DNA of 64,000 bases from NCBI RefSeq assembly GCF_902459475.1, contig NZ_LR699114.1:620001-684000 (forward strand). Direction: 5' to 3'. Shown here in pieces: positions 1 through 9,742 of this stretch. Each line of letters begins with the position of its first letter. Positions within the stretch are counted from its first letter, which is position 1. This stretch comes from Aquicella lusitana. Lineage in GTDB: Bacteria > Pseudomonadota > Gammaproteobacteria > DSM-16500. Below the pieces are notes generated by a model. The model was not told where the DNA came from, ran no database searches, and worked only from the letters and a program-made list of their open reading frames with translations. Both the position numbers and the translations under genes were made by a program.

Positions 1-1
1 C

Positions 2-253
2 TGGGCAGCAGACGTTAAAGCACATAGGCCGGTTGTTGCAATTATAGCAGCGATTGGTTCCGAAATTGTGGCTAAAAGCCTGCCATCTATTACTCGCGAT
101 GACATTACTGCTGTTCCCAAAACGATTCCATCCGGGTTTCTCATCAATGTACCCCTCCGTGCTGATCAGGTTAATAACCACGAGCAGATGCGATTGTACG
201 CTTTAATGGCGGATGGTGTGGTTTCACCGTTAGTGCCGAATACGAAAGGATGA
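2..253 (+). CDS. 3' end of an unidentified protein, cut by the left edge
   Basis: The reading frame is open from base 2 to the TGA at 251-253 and has no stop upstream inside the window, so this is the C-terminal ~83 residues of a gene that begins outside. A GTG at 68 could be read as a start, but the open frame continues upstream of it. The fragment carries a short hydrophobic segment (VVAIIAAIG) followed by a polar tail. I do not recognise a family. Confidence 0.45.
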   Translation, partial: WAADVKAHRPVVAIIAAIGSEIVAKSLPSITRDDITAVPKTIPSGFLINVPLRADQVNNHEQMRLYALMADGVVSPLVPNTKG

Positions 254-370
254 GGTTCTGCTCAAGGATTAATATAAAAACCATTATCCTTCCCCTGCGC
301 TGCTCGCGAAGAGCTTGCTATTTCAATAATTTTTTATGCTTTTGAGGTTATTACTTTTTGCCGTTATGGA

Positions 371-400
371 TCGGAAAAGATCCCGCTGCTTTCTGCGGGA
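371..400 (-). terminator. Probable terminator for the leftward epimerase gene
   Basis: Read leftward, a GC-rich stem (TCCCGC / GCGGGA, 381-386 with 395-400) is followed by TCTTTTCC. It lies about 70 bases past the stop of the leftward gene at 467. The T-run is short, so the call is moderate. Confidence 0.4.
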
Positions 401-416
401 AGATGATTGAATGGCT

Positions 417-463
417 GAGGCAGGTTGACAAAACAGTGTGATGAACCTGCCTCTTCATTTTTA
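417..463 (+). terminator. Rho-independent terminator
   Basis: A perfect 10-bp stem (GAGGCAGGTT at 417-426 with AACCTGCCTC at 444-453) is followed rightward by TTCATTTTTA. It sits between the rightward partial gene ending at 253 and the leftward gene ending at 467, so it can stop rightward transcription; the stem may also act on leftward transcripts. Confidence 0.6.
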
Positions 464-466
464 GAA

Positions 467-1453
467 TTAAGGCTTATGAGAATAGTCAAATGGCTGAGCT
501 TTTAACTCATCAAAATGGTTACGAGCCCAAGCAATACAATCATCCAGTCCCTGATCCAGGGAAATGTGGTCTTCCCAGTTGAGTTCTTTACGAAGTTTGG
601 CGCTTTCGAGGTGATAAGCCGCATCCTTTCCTAATCGTTCGCCCACTACTTCCACATGGTCATTAAAATCAACGTTCAGTTTGTTGCAAATACGCTCAAC
701 AAGATCCCGAATAGAAATCACTTCATTGGTAGAAATATGATAAGTGTCACCATTATTGCCATTTAGCATAATCTGCCATGTAGCTTCCGATACATCTTTC
801 ATGTGAATAAATGAGCGTGTAGAGACGCCTCCACCATGCAACTGAAGTTTGCGGCCTAGCATAATGAATAAAATAGTGCGGGGAATAATGCGATAAAGCT
901 GCTGGCCGGGGCCATAGACATTTGCTGCTCGGGTTGTCACAACCGGAAATTGGTAGGCATTATAAAAGGTACGTAAACTCATGTCAGCAGCCGCACGGGA
1001 AACGGCGTAAGGGGTACTGGGGTTAAAGGGATAATTCTCATTCACAAAACCCGAGCAACTACCATACACTTCCGGAGTTGAAACATGAACATACCGCTTA
1101 AGAAAATCACACTTGCGTAATTCATCATGTAATTTTACGGTTGAGACGGCATTTGTCATAAACCAGTCGCTAGGATATTTCCAGCTCTCCGCCACCATGC
1201 TCTGCGCGGCAAAGTTAACAATGTAATCGGGCTTGACTTGATGTATCAAATCCATTATTTCAGGCAAGTGGTGATTGAGATCGAGTTTATGAAAACTAAA
1301 GTTTTGATGATCACGCCATTTGTAGGGCAGCAATGCGTTGGCTGGCTCGGATGAGCGACTGGTACCAATAATTTTGACATTTTTATCGAGCGCATAATCA
1401 ATAAAGCTTGCGCCCGAAAATGAATTGCTGCCAATAACCATAAGTTTATGCAT
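467..1453 (-). CDS. NAD-dependent nucleotide-sugar epimerase/dehydratase (SDR)
   Basis: A 328-residue extended short-chain dehydrogenase of the dTDP-glucose / GDP-mannose 4,6-dehydratase kind, expected to modify a nucleotide sugar in the cytoplasm for the polysaccharide made by the neighbouring genes. The N-terminal Rossmann motif is GSNSFSG (residues 8-14). The active-site region reads STPEVYG (125-131) and Tyr149-Ala-Val-Ser-Arg153. The usual catalytic YxxxK lysine is therefore an arginine, and the TDE triad of RmlB is TPE. These changes leave the exact reaction open: epimerase, reductase or dehydratase. Last gene of the leftward run manC-GT-wzm-wzt-metK. The start ATG has GAAGAGG about nine bases upstream. 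Confidence 0.8.
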   Translation of the reverse strand: MHKLMVIGSNSFSGASFIDYALDKNVKIIGTSRSSEPANALLPYKWRDHQNFSFHKLDLNHHLPEIMDLIHQVKPDYIVNFAAQSMVAESWKYPSDWFMTNAVSTVKLHDELRKCDFLKRYVHVSTPEVYGSCSGFVNENYPFNPSTPYAVSRAAADMSLRTFYNAYQFPVVTTRAANVYGPGQQLYRIIPRTILFIMLGRKLQLHGGGVSTRSFIHMKDVSEATWQIMLNGNNGDTYHISTNEVISIRDLVERICNKLNVDFNDHVEVVGERLGKDAAYHLESAKLRKELNWEDHISLDQGLDDCIAWARNHFDELKAQPFDYSHKP

Positions 1454-1662
1454 AAGACATGGCCTCTTCTTTTTTTACTACGATTAAATGTGTTTGATTA
1501 GCGTAGAGCGATAGCATAGATACAATAAAGTGGGGGCTCAGCGTTGTCATTGCAAATTTCCTTCACTTCATATTCGCAAGGCGGGGATGACACAACAATC
1601 TGTTTAACCTATCCCTGCACGCCTTTAAAAAACGGAGAGTGCAGGGATGATGGAAGTGATTC
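1454..1662. other. Intergenic stretch with a hairpin downstream of metK
   Basis: The gap holds a 10-bp perfect stem, ATCCCTGCAC at 1611-1620 with GTGCAGGGAT at 1639-1648 and an 18-base loop, directly after the metK stop read leftward. No T-run follows the stem, so it is only a weak terminator candidate; it could protect the metK mRNA end. I see no gene in the rest. Confidence 0.35.
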
Positions 1663-2847
1663 CTAGTTATTCGCCACTTCACGCAGATTACTATGTGCAT
1701 CACTGCGCAATAAATCTGCTTTGTCTGTTTTTTCCCAGCTCACATTCAAGTCTTCACGACCAAAATGCCCATACGCTGCAGTTTGACGATACATCGGTTT
1801 CAATAAATCCAGCATTTTGATGATGCCGTAAGGCCGTAAATCAAAATGTTCACGGATTAATTGAATGATTTTCTCATCAGCAATCTTGCCTGTGCCGAAG
1901 GTTTCAACATGAATTGAAATGGGTTCGGCAACGCCGATTGCATAAGAAAGTTGAATTTCACAACGGTCCGCAATGCCAGCTGCAACGATATTTTTGGCTA
2001 CATAACGGCAAGCATAGGCTGCGGAACGATCTACTTTGGAAGGATCTTTGCCTGAGAAACAACCGCCGCCATGACGTGCCATACCGCCATAGGTATCAAC
2101 AATAATTTTGCGGCCTGTCAATCCACAGTCACCTAACGGACCGCCAATGACAAAACGCCCAGTCGGATTGACGTAGTACTGCGTATCTTTTTTCAGCAAA
2201 TTTTCCGGTAAAACAGGCTTGATAATTTTTTCAATGACTGCTTCGACCAGATCATGATGAGAAATGTCCGGTGCATGCTGAGTGGAAAGCACAACTGTTT
2301 TCACGCCGACGGGTTTGCCGTTCACATAATGAAAAGTTACCTGACTTTTTGCGTCAGGACGCATCCATGGCAATGTGCCATCTTTGCGTAATTGAGCTTG
2401 TCGCTGCATCAGTCGATGTGCATAGTAAATGGGGGCGGGCATTAATGTGTCTGTTTCGTTTGTCGCATAACCAAACATGATGCCTTGATCCCCTGCGCCT
2501 TGTTCTTCAGGCGCAACCCGATCGACCCCTTGTGCAATATCAGCGGATTGCTTGCCGATAGCAGATAAAACGGCACAGGATTCCCAGTCAAAACCCATAT
2601 CAGAGCTATTGTAGCCAATATCCTTGACTACGCTGCGCGTCAGATTTTCTACGTCAACCCATGCGGAGGTGGTGATTTCACCGCCTACCATGACCATGCC
2701 GGTCTTGGCATAAACTTCGCAAGCAACACGGGCACGCGGATCTTGCGTTAGCAAGGCGTCCAGCACAGCATCGGAAATTTGATCGCAGATTTTATCGGGA
2801 TGGCCTTCAGATACCGATTCTGAGGTGAAGAGGAATTCTTTTTGCAT
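1663..2847 (-). CDS. metK: S-adenosylmethionine synthetase
   Basis: Makes S-adenosylmethionine from methionine and ATP in the cytoplasm. At 394 residues it has normal family length. Diagnostic motifs are present: GHPDK near the N-terminus, [12 protein letters not shown] for the methionine/ATP site, and the glycine-rich P-loop-like motif [19 protein letters not shown]. In that last motif the usual alanine after the glycines is a cysteine. The start ATG has a strong AAGGAG. Only 65 bases separate it from wzt upstream, so no room exists for a SAM riboswitch and it is likely read through from the polysaccharide genes as well. Confidence 0.97.
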   Translation of the reverse strand: MQKEFLFTSESVSEGHPDKICDQISDAVLDALLTQDPRARVACEVYAKTGMVMVGGEITTSAWVDVENLTRSVVKDIGYNSSDMGFDWESCAVLSAIGKQSADIAQGVDRVAPEEQGAGDQGIMFGYATNETDTLMPAPIYYAHRLMQRQAQLRKDGTLPWMRPDAKSQVTFHYVNGKPVGVKTVVLSTQHAPDISHHDLVEAVIEKIIKPVLPENLLKKDTQYYVNPTGRFVIGGPLGDCGLTGRKIIVDTYGGMARHGGGCFSGKDPSKVDRSAAYACRYVAKNIVAAGIADRCEIQLSYAIGVAEPISIHVETFGTGKIADEKIIQLIREHFDLRPYGIIKMLDLLKPMYRQTAAYGHFGREDLNVSWEKTDKADLLRSDAHSNLREVANN

Positions 2848-2912
2848 GATAAGCTCCTTATTTATTTTATCCTTTGTAGTGCACAGCGCTAACGAACGTA
2901 TTCCCTCACTTT

Positions 2913-3668
2913 TTATTTTCCTTTTTGGTGATATAACGCTAATGCCTCATTAACATCACCAAAGTATTTTATACGTCCACCTTCTAATAACAAGGCTTTA
3001 TTGCAAAATTCTTTAATAAGCACATCAGAATGCGTGGCCAGGACAACAATGCTGGATTGCTCGAGTAAGGAGACCATTTTTTGCCGGGCTCGTTTCATGA
3101 AATCGGCGTCACCCGCGCCAAACACTTCATCTATTAGCAGTATATCGGGCTTGATGCTAGTTGAAATAGCAAAGGCAAGCCGCACAAACATACCACTTGA
3201 GTAAGTTCGAATCGGCATGGAGAGATAATCTCCCAAACCGCTGAAATCAGCTATTTCTGTCACTCTCCCTCTGATTTGCTCAGGCGTTAAACCCAATATT
3301 GTGCCGCGGATACTGATATTTTCTTTTCCGGTAAACTCGCTTTCAATCCCATAGCTAATATTAAACAGAGGAGAAATTTTGCCTTCTATTTTAAGATTTC
3401 CTTCGGAGGGTTCATAAATTTTTGCGAGCAGGCGCAGCAAGGTGCTTTTGCCCGAACCGTTATGTCCGATGAGCCCAATCCGGTCGCCATCTTTTAACGA
3501 AAATGAAATACTTTTTAGGGCGTTGACTACAACATGGCTTCTTTCATTTGCGTCTTCAACGACAGAGCCGCCGGTTGCCAAACGCAAAAATTGTTTTTTA
3601 AACGAACGCGCATTGACGTTATAGACAGGAAATTCGACGGAAACATTTTTTAAGTCAATTTTTGCCAT
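2913..3668 (-). CDS. wzt: Polysaccharide/O-antigen ABC exporter, ATP-binding subunit (Wzt-like)
   Basis: ATPase of the two-component exporter that flips an undecaprenyl-linked polysaccharide across the inner membrane, paired with the permease just upstream. It shows the Walker A motif GHNGSGKST, the signature [13 protein letters not shown], and Walker B ILLIDEVF. The 251-residue product is short: it lacks the C-terminal carbohydrate-binding domain of long Wzt proteins, so substrate recognition is probably relaxed. I place the start at the ATG at 3668 (MAKIDLKNV), which matches the family N-terminus; an upstream in-frame TTG at 3713 would overlap wzm by 38 bases. Confidence 0.9.
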   Translation of the reverse strand: MAKIDLKNVSVEFPVYNVNARSFKKQFLRLATGGSVVEDANERSHVVVNALKSISFSLKDGDRIGLIGHNGSGKSTLLRLLAKIYEPSEGNLKIEGKISPLFNISYGIESEFTGKENISIRGTILGLTPEQIRGRVTEIADFSGLGDYLSMPIRTYSSGMFVRLAFAISTSIKPDILLIDEVFGAGDADFMKRARQKMVSLLEQSSIVVLATHSDVLIKEFCNKALLLEGGRIKYFGDVNEALALYHQKGK

Positions 3669-3675
3669 GGCAGTT

Positions 3676-4566
3676 TTATAACCAGTAAACAATGCGGGAA
3701 CGGTAGGGAACAAACATCCATAAACAAATCAATATCCCGATCACGGTAACGAGAAATACGCTGCCCAGGTTAAAAAGAGCCGGCGCTTTTCCCAACAGAG
3801 GGGCGCGTACAAGTTCGATGAATGAATAAAAAGGGTTGATTTTGACGAAGATACGTTTGGATTCAGGCAAAATATTCATGTCCCACATCACGGGAGTGAG
3901 AAAAAATATTACTTGCACCAGGCTCTTGATGATTTGTGCCATGTCACGATACCGCGCGCAAACCAGCGCAAGAATGATCCCATAGATAATGGCATTAATA
4001 TAAGTGAGAGCTAAACCCGGTACCAATAACAGCGTGTAAAAATTAACTTTTACGCTATCGTAAAAAATAATAAAAATGGGAATGATGACAAGAATATTAT
4101 GAAAGAAAATAATAATATTCCGAGTCGCAATGCGATGAATGTATAAACTGTATGGGAGTTTAATCTGTTTGATAATGGCTTCGGAAAGAGTGAAGCCGTC
4201 CGTCATTTCAAGAATGATGGTAGAAATGAGCGACCAGGCTAACATGCTCGCTACCAGGAACGGAAAATATTTACTGAGTTCAGTATGGAAGAGGTGAGCG
4301 TACAGGAAGCCCATGGAATAAACGGTGATAGCCATACTGAGGGTGATCCAGAAGGGCCCCAGAATCGAACGGCGATAACGCAGTTTGATATCCTGGTAGG
4401 CAAGCATCAGCCAGATTCGCCACTTTTTACATCCATCCACTACATCTTCCCAGGCCAAACGGCGTTGGCTTATTTGAGGGAAAATAACATCATCCTGTTC
4501 AGTAATTTTTCCGACAGGAAGGGAGTGATCAATTGATGTGGCTGCTAATTCTGCTTCGTTAGACAT
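3676..4566 (-). CDS. wzm: Polysaccharide/O-antigen ABC exporter, permease (Wzm-like)
   Basis: Membrane subunit of the ABC-2 type polysaccharide exporter and partner of the Wzt-like ATPase seven bases downstream. A polar N-terminus of about 60 residues precedes the conserved amphipathic LRYRRSILGPFW segment, then six hydrophobic helices to the C-terminus, the normal ABC-2 topology. At 296 residues it is slightly longer than typical Wzm because of the N-terminal extension. No good Shine-Dalgarno is visible before the ATG. It lies 72 bases after the glycosyltransferase gene in the same direction. Confidence 0.9.
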   Translation of the reverse strand: MSNEAELAATSIDHSLPVGKITEQDDVIFPQISQRRLAWEDVVDGCKKWRIWLMLAYQDIKLRYRRSILGPFWITLSMAITVYSMGFLYAHLFHTELSKYFPFLVASMLAWSLISTIILEMTDGFTLSEAIIKQIKLPYSLYIHRIATRNIIIFFHNILVIIPIFIIFYDSVKVNFYTLLLVPGLALTYINAIIYGIILALVCARYRDMAQIIKSLVQVIFFLTPVMWDMNILPESKRIFVKINPFYSFIELVRAPLLGKAPALFNLGSVFLVTVIGILICLWMFVPYRSRIVYWL

Positions 4567-4638
4567 TATTTTAAAGTAGTTTTTATTTAATAAAATAAGG
4601 AGCAGAAGAATAGCATGCGGAAGCTATTGAAACAACTC

Positions 4639-5775
4639 TCAGCCGCCCTTTTTGATTTGAGATTGATCCCATTTTTTTTGAACAAGCTCTTGAATTTTAT
4701 AACGAAATTGTTCAGGAGAAAATTGACGGGCATTTTCAACGCAGTTCTCGATGTTAAACTGTAATCGGTTGTTTTCAAAAACACTAACAGCCTCGCAGAC
4801 CGCACGAACCGTTTGCTCCGAAAAGAAAACCCCCGTAGGCTTTTCCTGCGCAATGCCGCGCACAGTTTCAAGTGCCCCGCCTTTGCCCAAGGCAATGACA
4901 GGTGTGCCGCAGGCTTGCGCCTCAAGCGGCACAATGCCGAAGTCTTCCTCCGCCGCAAAAACAAAAGCCTTGGCGCGCTGCATATGATCAATGAGCACTT
5001 CATTGGGCTGGTAACCGAGCAGTTCCACATTGCTGCCGGTTTTGGCCTTGATCTTGGCGAAATCGGGGCCGTCGCCAATCACTACCAGCTTTTTATCCGG
5101 CATGGCGCTAAAGCTTTCCACGATCAAATCAATCTTTTTATAAGGCACAAGACGGGAAGCCGTCAGATAAAAATCTTCTTTTTGATGGCCGGGCATAAAG
5201 CGTGCAATGTCCACAGGCGGATGAATGACAGTGGCATCCCGGCGGTAAGTTTTACGAATGCGATTGGCGATAAAATGGGAGTTGGCGATAAAATAATCGA
5301 CGCCATTTGCGCTACGCAAGTCCCATAACCGAAGCTTATGCAGAAAATAGCGAGCCAGCAGCCCCTGGGGCTTTTTATCCAGCCCGGTTTCCCGAAGGTA
5401 CTGATGCTGCAAATCCCACGCATAGCGCATCGGTGAATGGACATAGCTGATATGTAGCTGGTCAGGCCCGGTAATAACGCCTTTGGCGACGGCATGCGAA
5501 CTCGAAATAATGAGTTCATAACTGGAAAGATCCAGCTGCTCGATAGCAAGCGGCATGAGCGGCAAATAACTGCGATATTTTTTCCTGGCAAAAGGCAGCT
5601 TTTGTATAAAGGTCGTCTTGGCTGTTTTATGACGCAAAAAATCCCGCTGGTGAGGCTCAAGAAAATCGACCACGGCAAAGAGGTCGGCATCGGGAAAACA
5701 CTGAAACAGTTCGCCCAGTACTTTTTCGGCCCCGCCAAGGGTCACTAACCAATCGCAGACAATGGCTGTTTTCAT
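4639..5775 (-). CDS. GT4-family glycosyltransferase, probable mannosyltransferase
   Basis: A 378-residue retaining glycosyltransferase of the GT-B fold that adds a sugar to a lipid-linked glycan at the inner face of the membrane. The N-terminus has the GT4 acceptor loop with GGAEKV; the C-terminal domain has the nucleotide-sugar E-x7-E motif (EEDFGIVPLEAQACGTPVIA). It resembles the WbaZ-type mannosyltransferases in overall sequence. Its ATG overlaps the manC stop by four bases (ATGA), so translation is coupled to the enzyme that makes GDP-mannose, which supports mannose as the donor. Acceptor and linkage cannot be read from sequence. Confidence 0.85.
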   Translation of the reverse strand: MKTAIVCDWLVTLGGAEKVLGELFQCFPDADLFAVVDFLEPHQRDFLRHKTAKTTFIQKLPFARKKYRSYLPLMPLAIEQLDLSSYELIISSSHAVAKGVITGPDQLHISYVHSPMRYAWDLQHQYLRETGLDKKPQGLLARYFLHKLRLWDLRSANGVDYFIANSHFIANRIRKTYRRDATVIHPPVDIARFMPGHQKEDFYLTASRLVPYKKIDLIVESFSAMPDKKLVVIGDGPDFAKIKAKTGSNVELLGYQPNEVLIDHMQRAKAFVFAAEEDFGIVPLEAQACGTPVIALGKGGALETVRGIAQEKPTGVFFSEQTVRAVCEAVSVFENNRLQFNIENCVENARQFSPEQFRYKIQELVQKKWDQSQIKKGG

Positions 5776-7226
5776 GTGACACGTCCGTAAGTATCTTCAA
5801 ATCGCACAATATCATCCTCACCCAGATATTGTCCCGTCTGAACTTCAATGATGACCAGATCCGTTTTGCCAGGATTGGAGAGGCGGTGCGGCGTACCCAC
5901 TGGTACAAAAGTGGATTCGTTGGTATTGAGCAGAATGGTCTGTTCACCGTTTAATACTTGTGCGGTTCCTTCTACTACCACCCAGTGTTCACTCCGGTGA
6001 TGGTGCATTTGTAATGAAAGCGAAGCTTCAGGTTTGACAACGATGCGCTTGATTTTAAAGCCGTGGCCTTCTTCCAGCACCGTATACGACCCCCAGGGGC
6101 GAATCACGGTGCGATGCATCAGATAACTTTGATGGGACTTCTCTTTTAAGGTTTGCACCACCTGTTTCACATCCTGCGTGCGGTCACGATGCGTAATCAG
6201 CAGGGCATCGGGTGTGTCGATGATAGCGAGATTCTGGACGCCGATGGAGGCCACCATTCTGCTTTCGCTATGGATAAAATTATTCTGCGAATCAATCAGA
6301 ATGGCATCACCTAGCACCGTATTGCCGTTCGAATCAGCCGGATGCAGCTTTTTATAGGCTTCCCACGATCCAATATCCTGCCAGCCAAACTGACAGGCAA
6401 TGACAGCGATTTCCTGTGATTTTTCCATAAGCGCATAATCGATAGAAATATCAGGCTGCTCAGCAAAGCTAACTGGATCGAATTCGAAGGTATAGGGGTC
6501 TGTAGGATGCGCTCGGGATTTTTCCCAGCATTGTCTTGCAGCCTGAAGTATTTGCGGTGCGTGGTGGTTGAGCTCATTTATCAAAACACCCGCTTTGAAG
6601 CAGAACATCCCGGCATTCCACAGGTATTGGCTGGATTGAAATAAAGTGTTCGCAAGAGCAGCATCGGGTTTTTCAACAAACCGCCGGACTTGATGGCAAT
6701 CCGTATGAGCGGGATAAAGATCGCCAAATTCGATATAGCCAAATCCTGTTTCAGGCGCGGTGGGCATAATGCCAAAAGTCACCATTCGGTTGTCTTTGGC
6801 AAGCGTGATCGCTTTAGCGCACTGCTTGTCAAATGCGTCCGTGTTTTCGATGAGGTGGTCAGCCGGCAAGACCAACAGAATGGCTTCCGGCCCATAATTT
6901 GCCAGGGCTTTTAAGGCAGCGAGTGTGATAGCCGGCGCAGTATTGCGGCCAAATGGTTCTAGAAGAAAACTGGTGGTAATCGGCTCGGTTAAAACTGCTT
7001 TATAATCCGCCTTGCTTTTGAGGTAATATTCCCGGTTGGTAATCGTCATCACCTCGGGCGAGCGGGAAAACCGCATAGCGCGCAAGAAAGTCTTTTGTAG
7101 CAGGGTTTCGCCATCCGGCAGTCGCATAAAGGGCTTGGGGTGCGCTTCACGTGATACGGGCCATAATCGGCTGCCCGTACCGCCTGAAAGAATCACGGGA
7201 ATAAGGGTATCTTCGGGGTGGGTCAT
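5772..7226 (-). CDS. manC: Mannose-1-phosphate guanylyltransferase / mannose-6-phosphate isomerase
   Basis: Bifunctional cytoplasmic enzyme forming GDP-mannose. The N-terminal nucleotidyltransferase domain has the pyrophosphorylase signature LSGGTGSRLWPVSRE followed by PKPF, and FVEKPD further on. The C-terminal cupin-type isomerase domain carries the metal-binding pattern around QMHHHRSEHW and PWGSY. I choose the ATG at 7226 (MTHPEDTLIPVI), giving 484 residues, the usual size; an upstream start would add 24 residues of no family resemblance. First gene of the leftward polysaccharide run, with its promoter in the 96-base divergent gap before the gene at 7323. Confidence 0.95.
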   Translation of the reverse strand: MTHPEDTLIPVILSGGTGSRLWPVSREAHPKPFMRLPDGETLLQKTFLRAMRFSRSPEVMTITNREYYLKSKADYKAVLTEPITTSFLLEPFGRNTAPAITLAALKALANYGPEAILLVLPADHLIENTDAFDKQCAKAITLAKDNRMVTFGIMPTAPETGFGYIEFGDLYPAHTDCHQVRRFVEKPDAALANTLFQSSQYLWNAGMFCFKAGVLINELNHHAPQILQAARQCWEKSRAHPTDPYTFEFDPVSFAEQPDISIDYALMEKSQEIAVIACQFGWQDIGSWEAYKKLHPADSNGNTVLGDAILIDSQNNFIHSESRMVASIGVQNLAIIDTPDALLITHRDRTQDVKQVVQTLKEKSHQSYLMHRTVIRPWGSYTVLEEGHGFKIKRIVVKPEASLSLQMHHHRSEHWVVVEGTAQVLNGEQTILLNTNESTFVPVGTPHRLSNPGKTDLVIIEVQTGQYLGEDDIVRFEDTYGRVT

Positions 7227-7322
7227 GAATAAGCCATTCCCTCTCAGGATTATTATTCGGATTGTTGCAATATTATACAGTTCTTTTAATATGAGCAAGG
7301 AGTTGAAATAAAGAAGAAGTGT

Positions 7323-8732
7323 ATGCTGCCTAAAGGGTTACTAAAAGAATATTCCCGAACGATTGCCATGATGGTCCGTATGATGGACATGGCGACAGTG
7401 TTTTTTGCTGGCTGGCTCGCTTATCTCTTTCGCTTTAATGACGTCCGGCTGCCTTCTTCCTATCTGGGTGCGCTCCTGCTCGCGGTCGCTATGACGCCCG
7501 TTGTCTTTTCCTTCTTTAATATTTATGTTTCGATACGCGGCGCGGGCTTCCTGCGGCATCTCATCAGCCTCATTCAGGCGATGTGTGTGCTCGGATTCGT
7601 GCTTGCGGGCCTTTCCTTTTTCACTAAATCGGGCGATACCTTTTCACGCCTTTGGTTTGTCACCTGGGTGCTATTTACCCTGTTCTTTTTGATTTTATGC
7701 CGCTGTTCGCTGCTCCTCCTACTTCGTTTTATGCGTTCTCGCGGATTAAATGAACGCCGTGTCGTGATACTGGGCGCAAGCGAACTGGGCATTAAACTTG
7801 CCGAAACCGTGCAGCAGGCCTTATGGACAGGTTTTCGCATTGTAACTTTTATAGACGATGAGGCAAGCAACAAACCTGCCTTGATACACCGCATCCCTGT
7901 CATTCAGACGCCGGTTAATTTAGGCCAGCATCTGGCAGCGGAAGGGATTGATGAAATCTGGCTGGCGTTGCCGCTGAGCGACGAAGCCCGCGTAAAAGAA
8001 ATTTTATATGATCTACGACATCACACGATTAATATGCGTTTTGTATTGGATATTTTCGGCCTGGATTTATTGAATCATTCCATTACCGACCTTGCAGGAT
8101 TTCCGGTACTCAATATTTCTTCAACGCCGATGATGGGAATGAACAGGCTGGTGAAAGCAGTGGAAGACCGCTTGCTTGCAGCCATTATTCTGGTCTTGAT
8201 CGGTCCGCTTCTTCTACTTATTGCCATTGGCGTTAAACTCAGCTCAAAAGGTCCTGTCTTTTTCAAGCAATATCGGCACGGCTGGGACGGACGTATCATC
8301 AAAGTCTATAAATTCCGCACGATGATTGAGCATGAAGAAGAAGACGGCAAGGTCACCCAAGCAACGCTTAGCGACAACCGTGTGACGGCTTTTGGCCGTT
8401 TCCTGCGCCGTACCAGCCTGGATGAATTGCCGCAATTCATCAATGTGCTGCAGGGACGTATGTCCATTGTAGGCCCGCGCCCCCATGCGGTAGCACACAA
8501 CGAATTTTACAAAGATTCCATCCACACCTACATGCAGCGCCATCGGGTGAAACCGGGTATTACAGGCTGGGCACAGGTCAACGGCTGGCGCGGTGAAACG
8601 GATACGCTTGAGAAAATGCAAAAACGCGTGGAGTATGATCTTTATTACATCAATAACTGGTCACTCAGTTTCGACATGAAAATTATTTTCTTAACTTTAT
8701 TGCGAGGTTTTATCGGCCGAAATGCCTATTAA
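7323..8732 (+). CDS. Undecaprenyl-phosphate sugar-1-phosphate transferase (WcaJ/WbaP family)
   Basis: Initiates polysaccharide assembly by moving a hexose-1-phosphate from a UDP-sugar onto undecaprenyl phosphate in the inner membrane. Four N-terminal membrane helices (about residues 15-135) precede a Rossmann-like central domain, then a further hydrophobic helix near 285-305 and the catalytic bacterial sugar transferase domain with FKQYRHGWDG, KFRTM, LRRTSLDELPQ, GPRPH and KPGITGWAQV. Length 469 is typical. Divergent from manC and overlapping galE by 11 bases. Glucose or galactose is likely given galU and galE nearby, but the sugar is inferred. Confidence 0.9.
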   Translation: MLPKGLLKEYSRTIAMMVRMMDMATVFFAGWLAYLFRFNDVRLPSSYLGALLLAVAMTPVVFSFFNIYVSIRGAGFLRHLISLIQAMCVLGFVLAGLSFFTKSGDTFSRLWFVTWVLFTLFFLILCRCSLLLLLRFMRSRGLNERRVVILGASELGIKLAETVQQALWTGFRIVTFIDDEASNKPALIHRIPVIQTPVNLGQHLAAEGIDEIWLALPLSDEARVKEILYDLRHHTINMRFVLDIFGLDLLNHSITDLAGFPVLNISSTPMMGMNRLVKAVEDRLLAAIILVLIGPLLLLIAIGVKLSSKGPVFFKQYRHGWDGRIIKVYKFRTMIEHEEEDGKVTQATLSDNRVTAFGRFLRRTSLDELPQFINVLQGRMSIVGPRPHAVAHNEFYKDSIHTYMQRHRVKPGITGWAQVNGWRGETDTLEKMQKRVEYDLYYINNWSLSFDMKIIFLTLLRGFIGRNAY

Positions 8733-9708
8733 TACAGGGACAGTGCTTGTCGTGGGTGGAGCAGGTTATATAGGCTCCCATATGGTGCTTATGCTAAAAC
8801 GCGCGGGCTTTACGCCCATCGTGCTCGACAATTTAAGCCGGGGACACCGCGAGGCCCTATCTGGCGCCAAGTTGATAGCAGGAGAGATGGCTGACCGGGA
8901 TTTATTGGCGCACCTCTTTACCACGCATTCTTTTTCCGCCGTTCTGCATTTTGCTTCTTATATTGAAGTGGCAGAGTCAATGAAAAATCCGGCGAAATAT
9001 TATCAAAACAATGTGGCCGCCACTTTGACACTCCTCGATCTCATGATGGAGCATCAGGTTCGGCATTTTATTTTTTCCTCTACTGCTGCGGTTTATGGCG
9101 AGCCGCACTATACACCCCTCGATGAGTTACATCCGTTGCATCCTGTTAACCCTTATGGCCGCAGCAAGCGCATGGTGGAAGAAATTGTCATGGATTATGC
9201 GCGGTGTGGTCATTTGCACTATGCCATCTTGCGTTATTTTAATGCGGCAGGCGCCGATCCCGAAGGGCGTCTTGCCGAGCGGCACCATCCAGAGTCACAT
9301 CTGATCCCATTGGTTTTACAGGCAGCCGCTGGTGAGCGCGACGCTATCATTGTGTATGGCAATGATTACGCTACGCCTGATGGAACGTGCATTCGTGATT
9401 ATGTACACGTCACCGACCTTTGCGACGCGCACTTACTTTCGCTGCAACGATTGCTGGAAGGCGGCGAATCCCTGCTTTGCAATTTGGGGACAGGACGAGG
9501 TTATTCAGTGCAACAAGTGATTGACGCTGCACGGCTGGTGACCGGTTGCCGCATTCCTACTGTCCATGGCGATCGAAGACCAGGTGACCCGGCGATACTG
9601 GTGGCGAATGCTTCGCGTGCAATGCAGGAACTCCATTGGCAGCCTCGCTATTCAACGCTTGAAACACTGATCACACATGCGTGGCAAGCGATGCGTGTTA
9701 CCGCATAG
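8722..9708 (+). CDS. galE: UDP-glucose 4-epimerase
   Basis: Interconverts UDP-glucose and UDP-galactose in the cytoplasm. The 328-residue protein begins with the NAD-binding motif GGAGYIGSHM and carries the catalytic YGRSK (YxxxK), the SSTAAVYGEP strand and RYFNAAGADP. It overlaps the preceding transferase by 11 bases, so the two are translationally coupled and UDP-galactose is probably used by this polysaccharide pathway. Confidence 0.93.
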   Translation: MPINTGTVLVVGGAGYIGSHMVLMLKRAGFTPIVLDNLSRGHREALSGAKLIAGEMADRDLLAHLFTTHSFSAVLHFASYIEVAESMKNPAKYYQNNVAATLTLLDLMMEHQVRHFIFSSTAAVYGEPHYTPLDELHPLHPVNPYGRSKRMVEEIVMDYARCGHLHYAILRYFNAAGADPEGRLAERHHPESHLIPLVLQAAAGERDAIIVYGNDYATPDGTCIRDYVHVTDLCDAHLLSLQRLLEGGESLLCNLGTGRGYSVQQVIDAARLVTGCRIPTVHGDRRPGDPAILVANASRAMQELHWQPRYSTLETLITHAWQAMRVTA

Positions 9709-9742
9709 CGAAAATAATTTTTGTTTTATAAACATTGCCTTT

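Noticed and set aside
2848..2912. SAM riboswitch before metK
   Set aside because: Only 65 bases separate metK from wzt and they lack the helices of known SAM riboswitches.
5163..5738. A 191-codon open frame on the same strand within the GT4 gene
   Set aside because: It is fully covered by the glycosyltransferase, has no ribosome-binding site and resembles no family.
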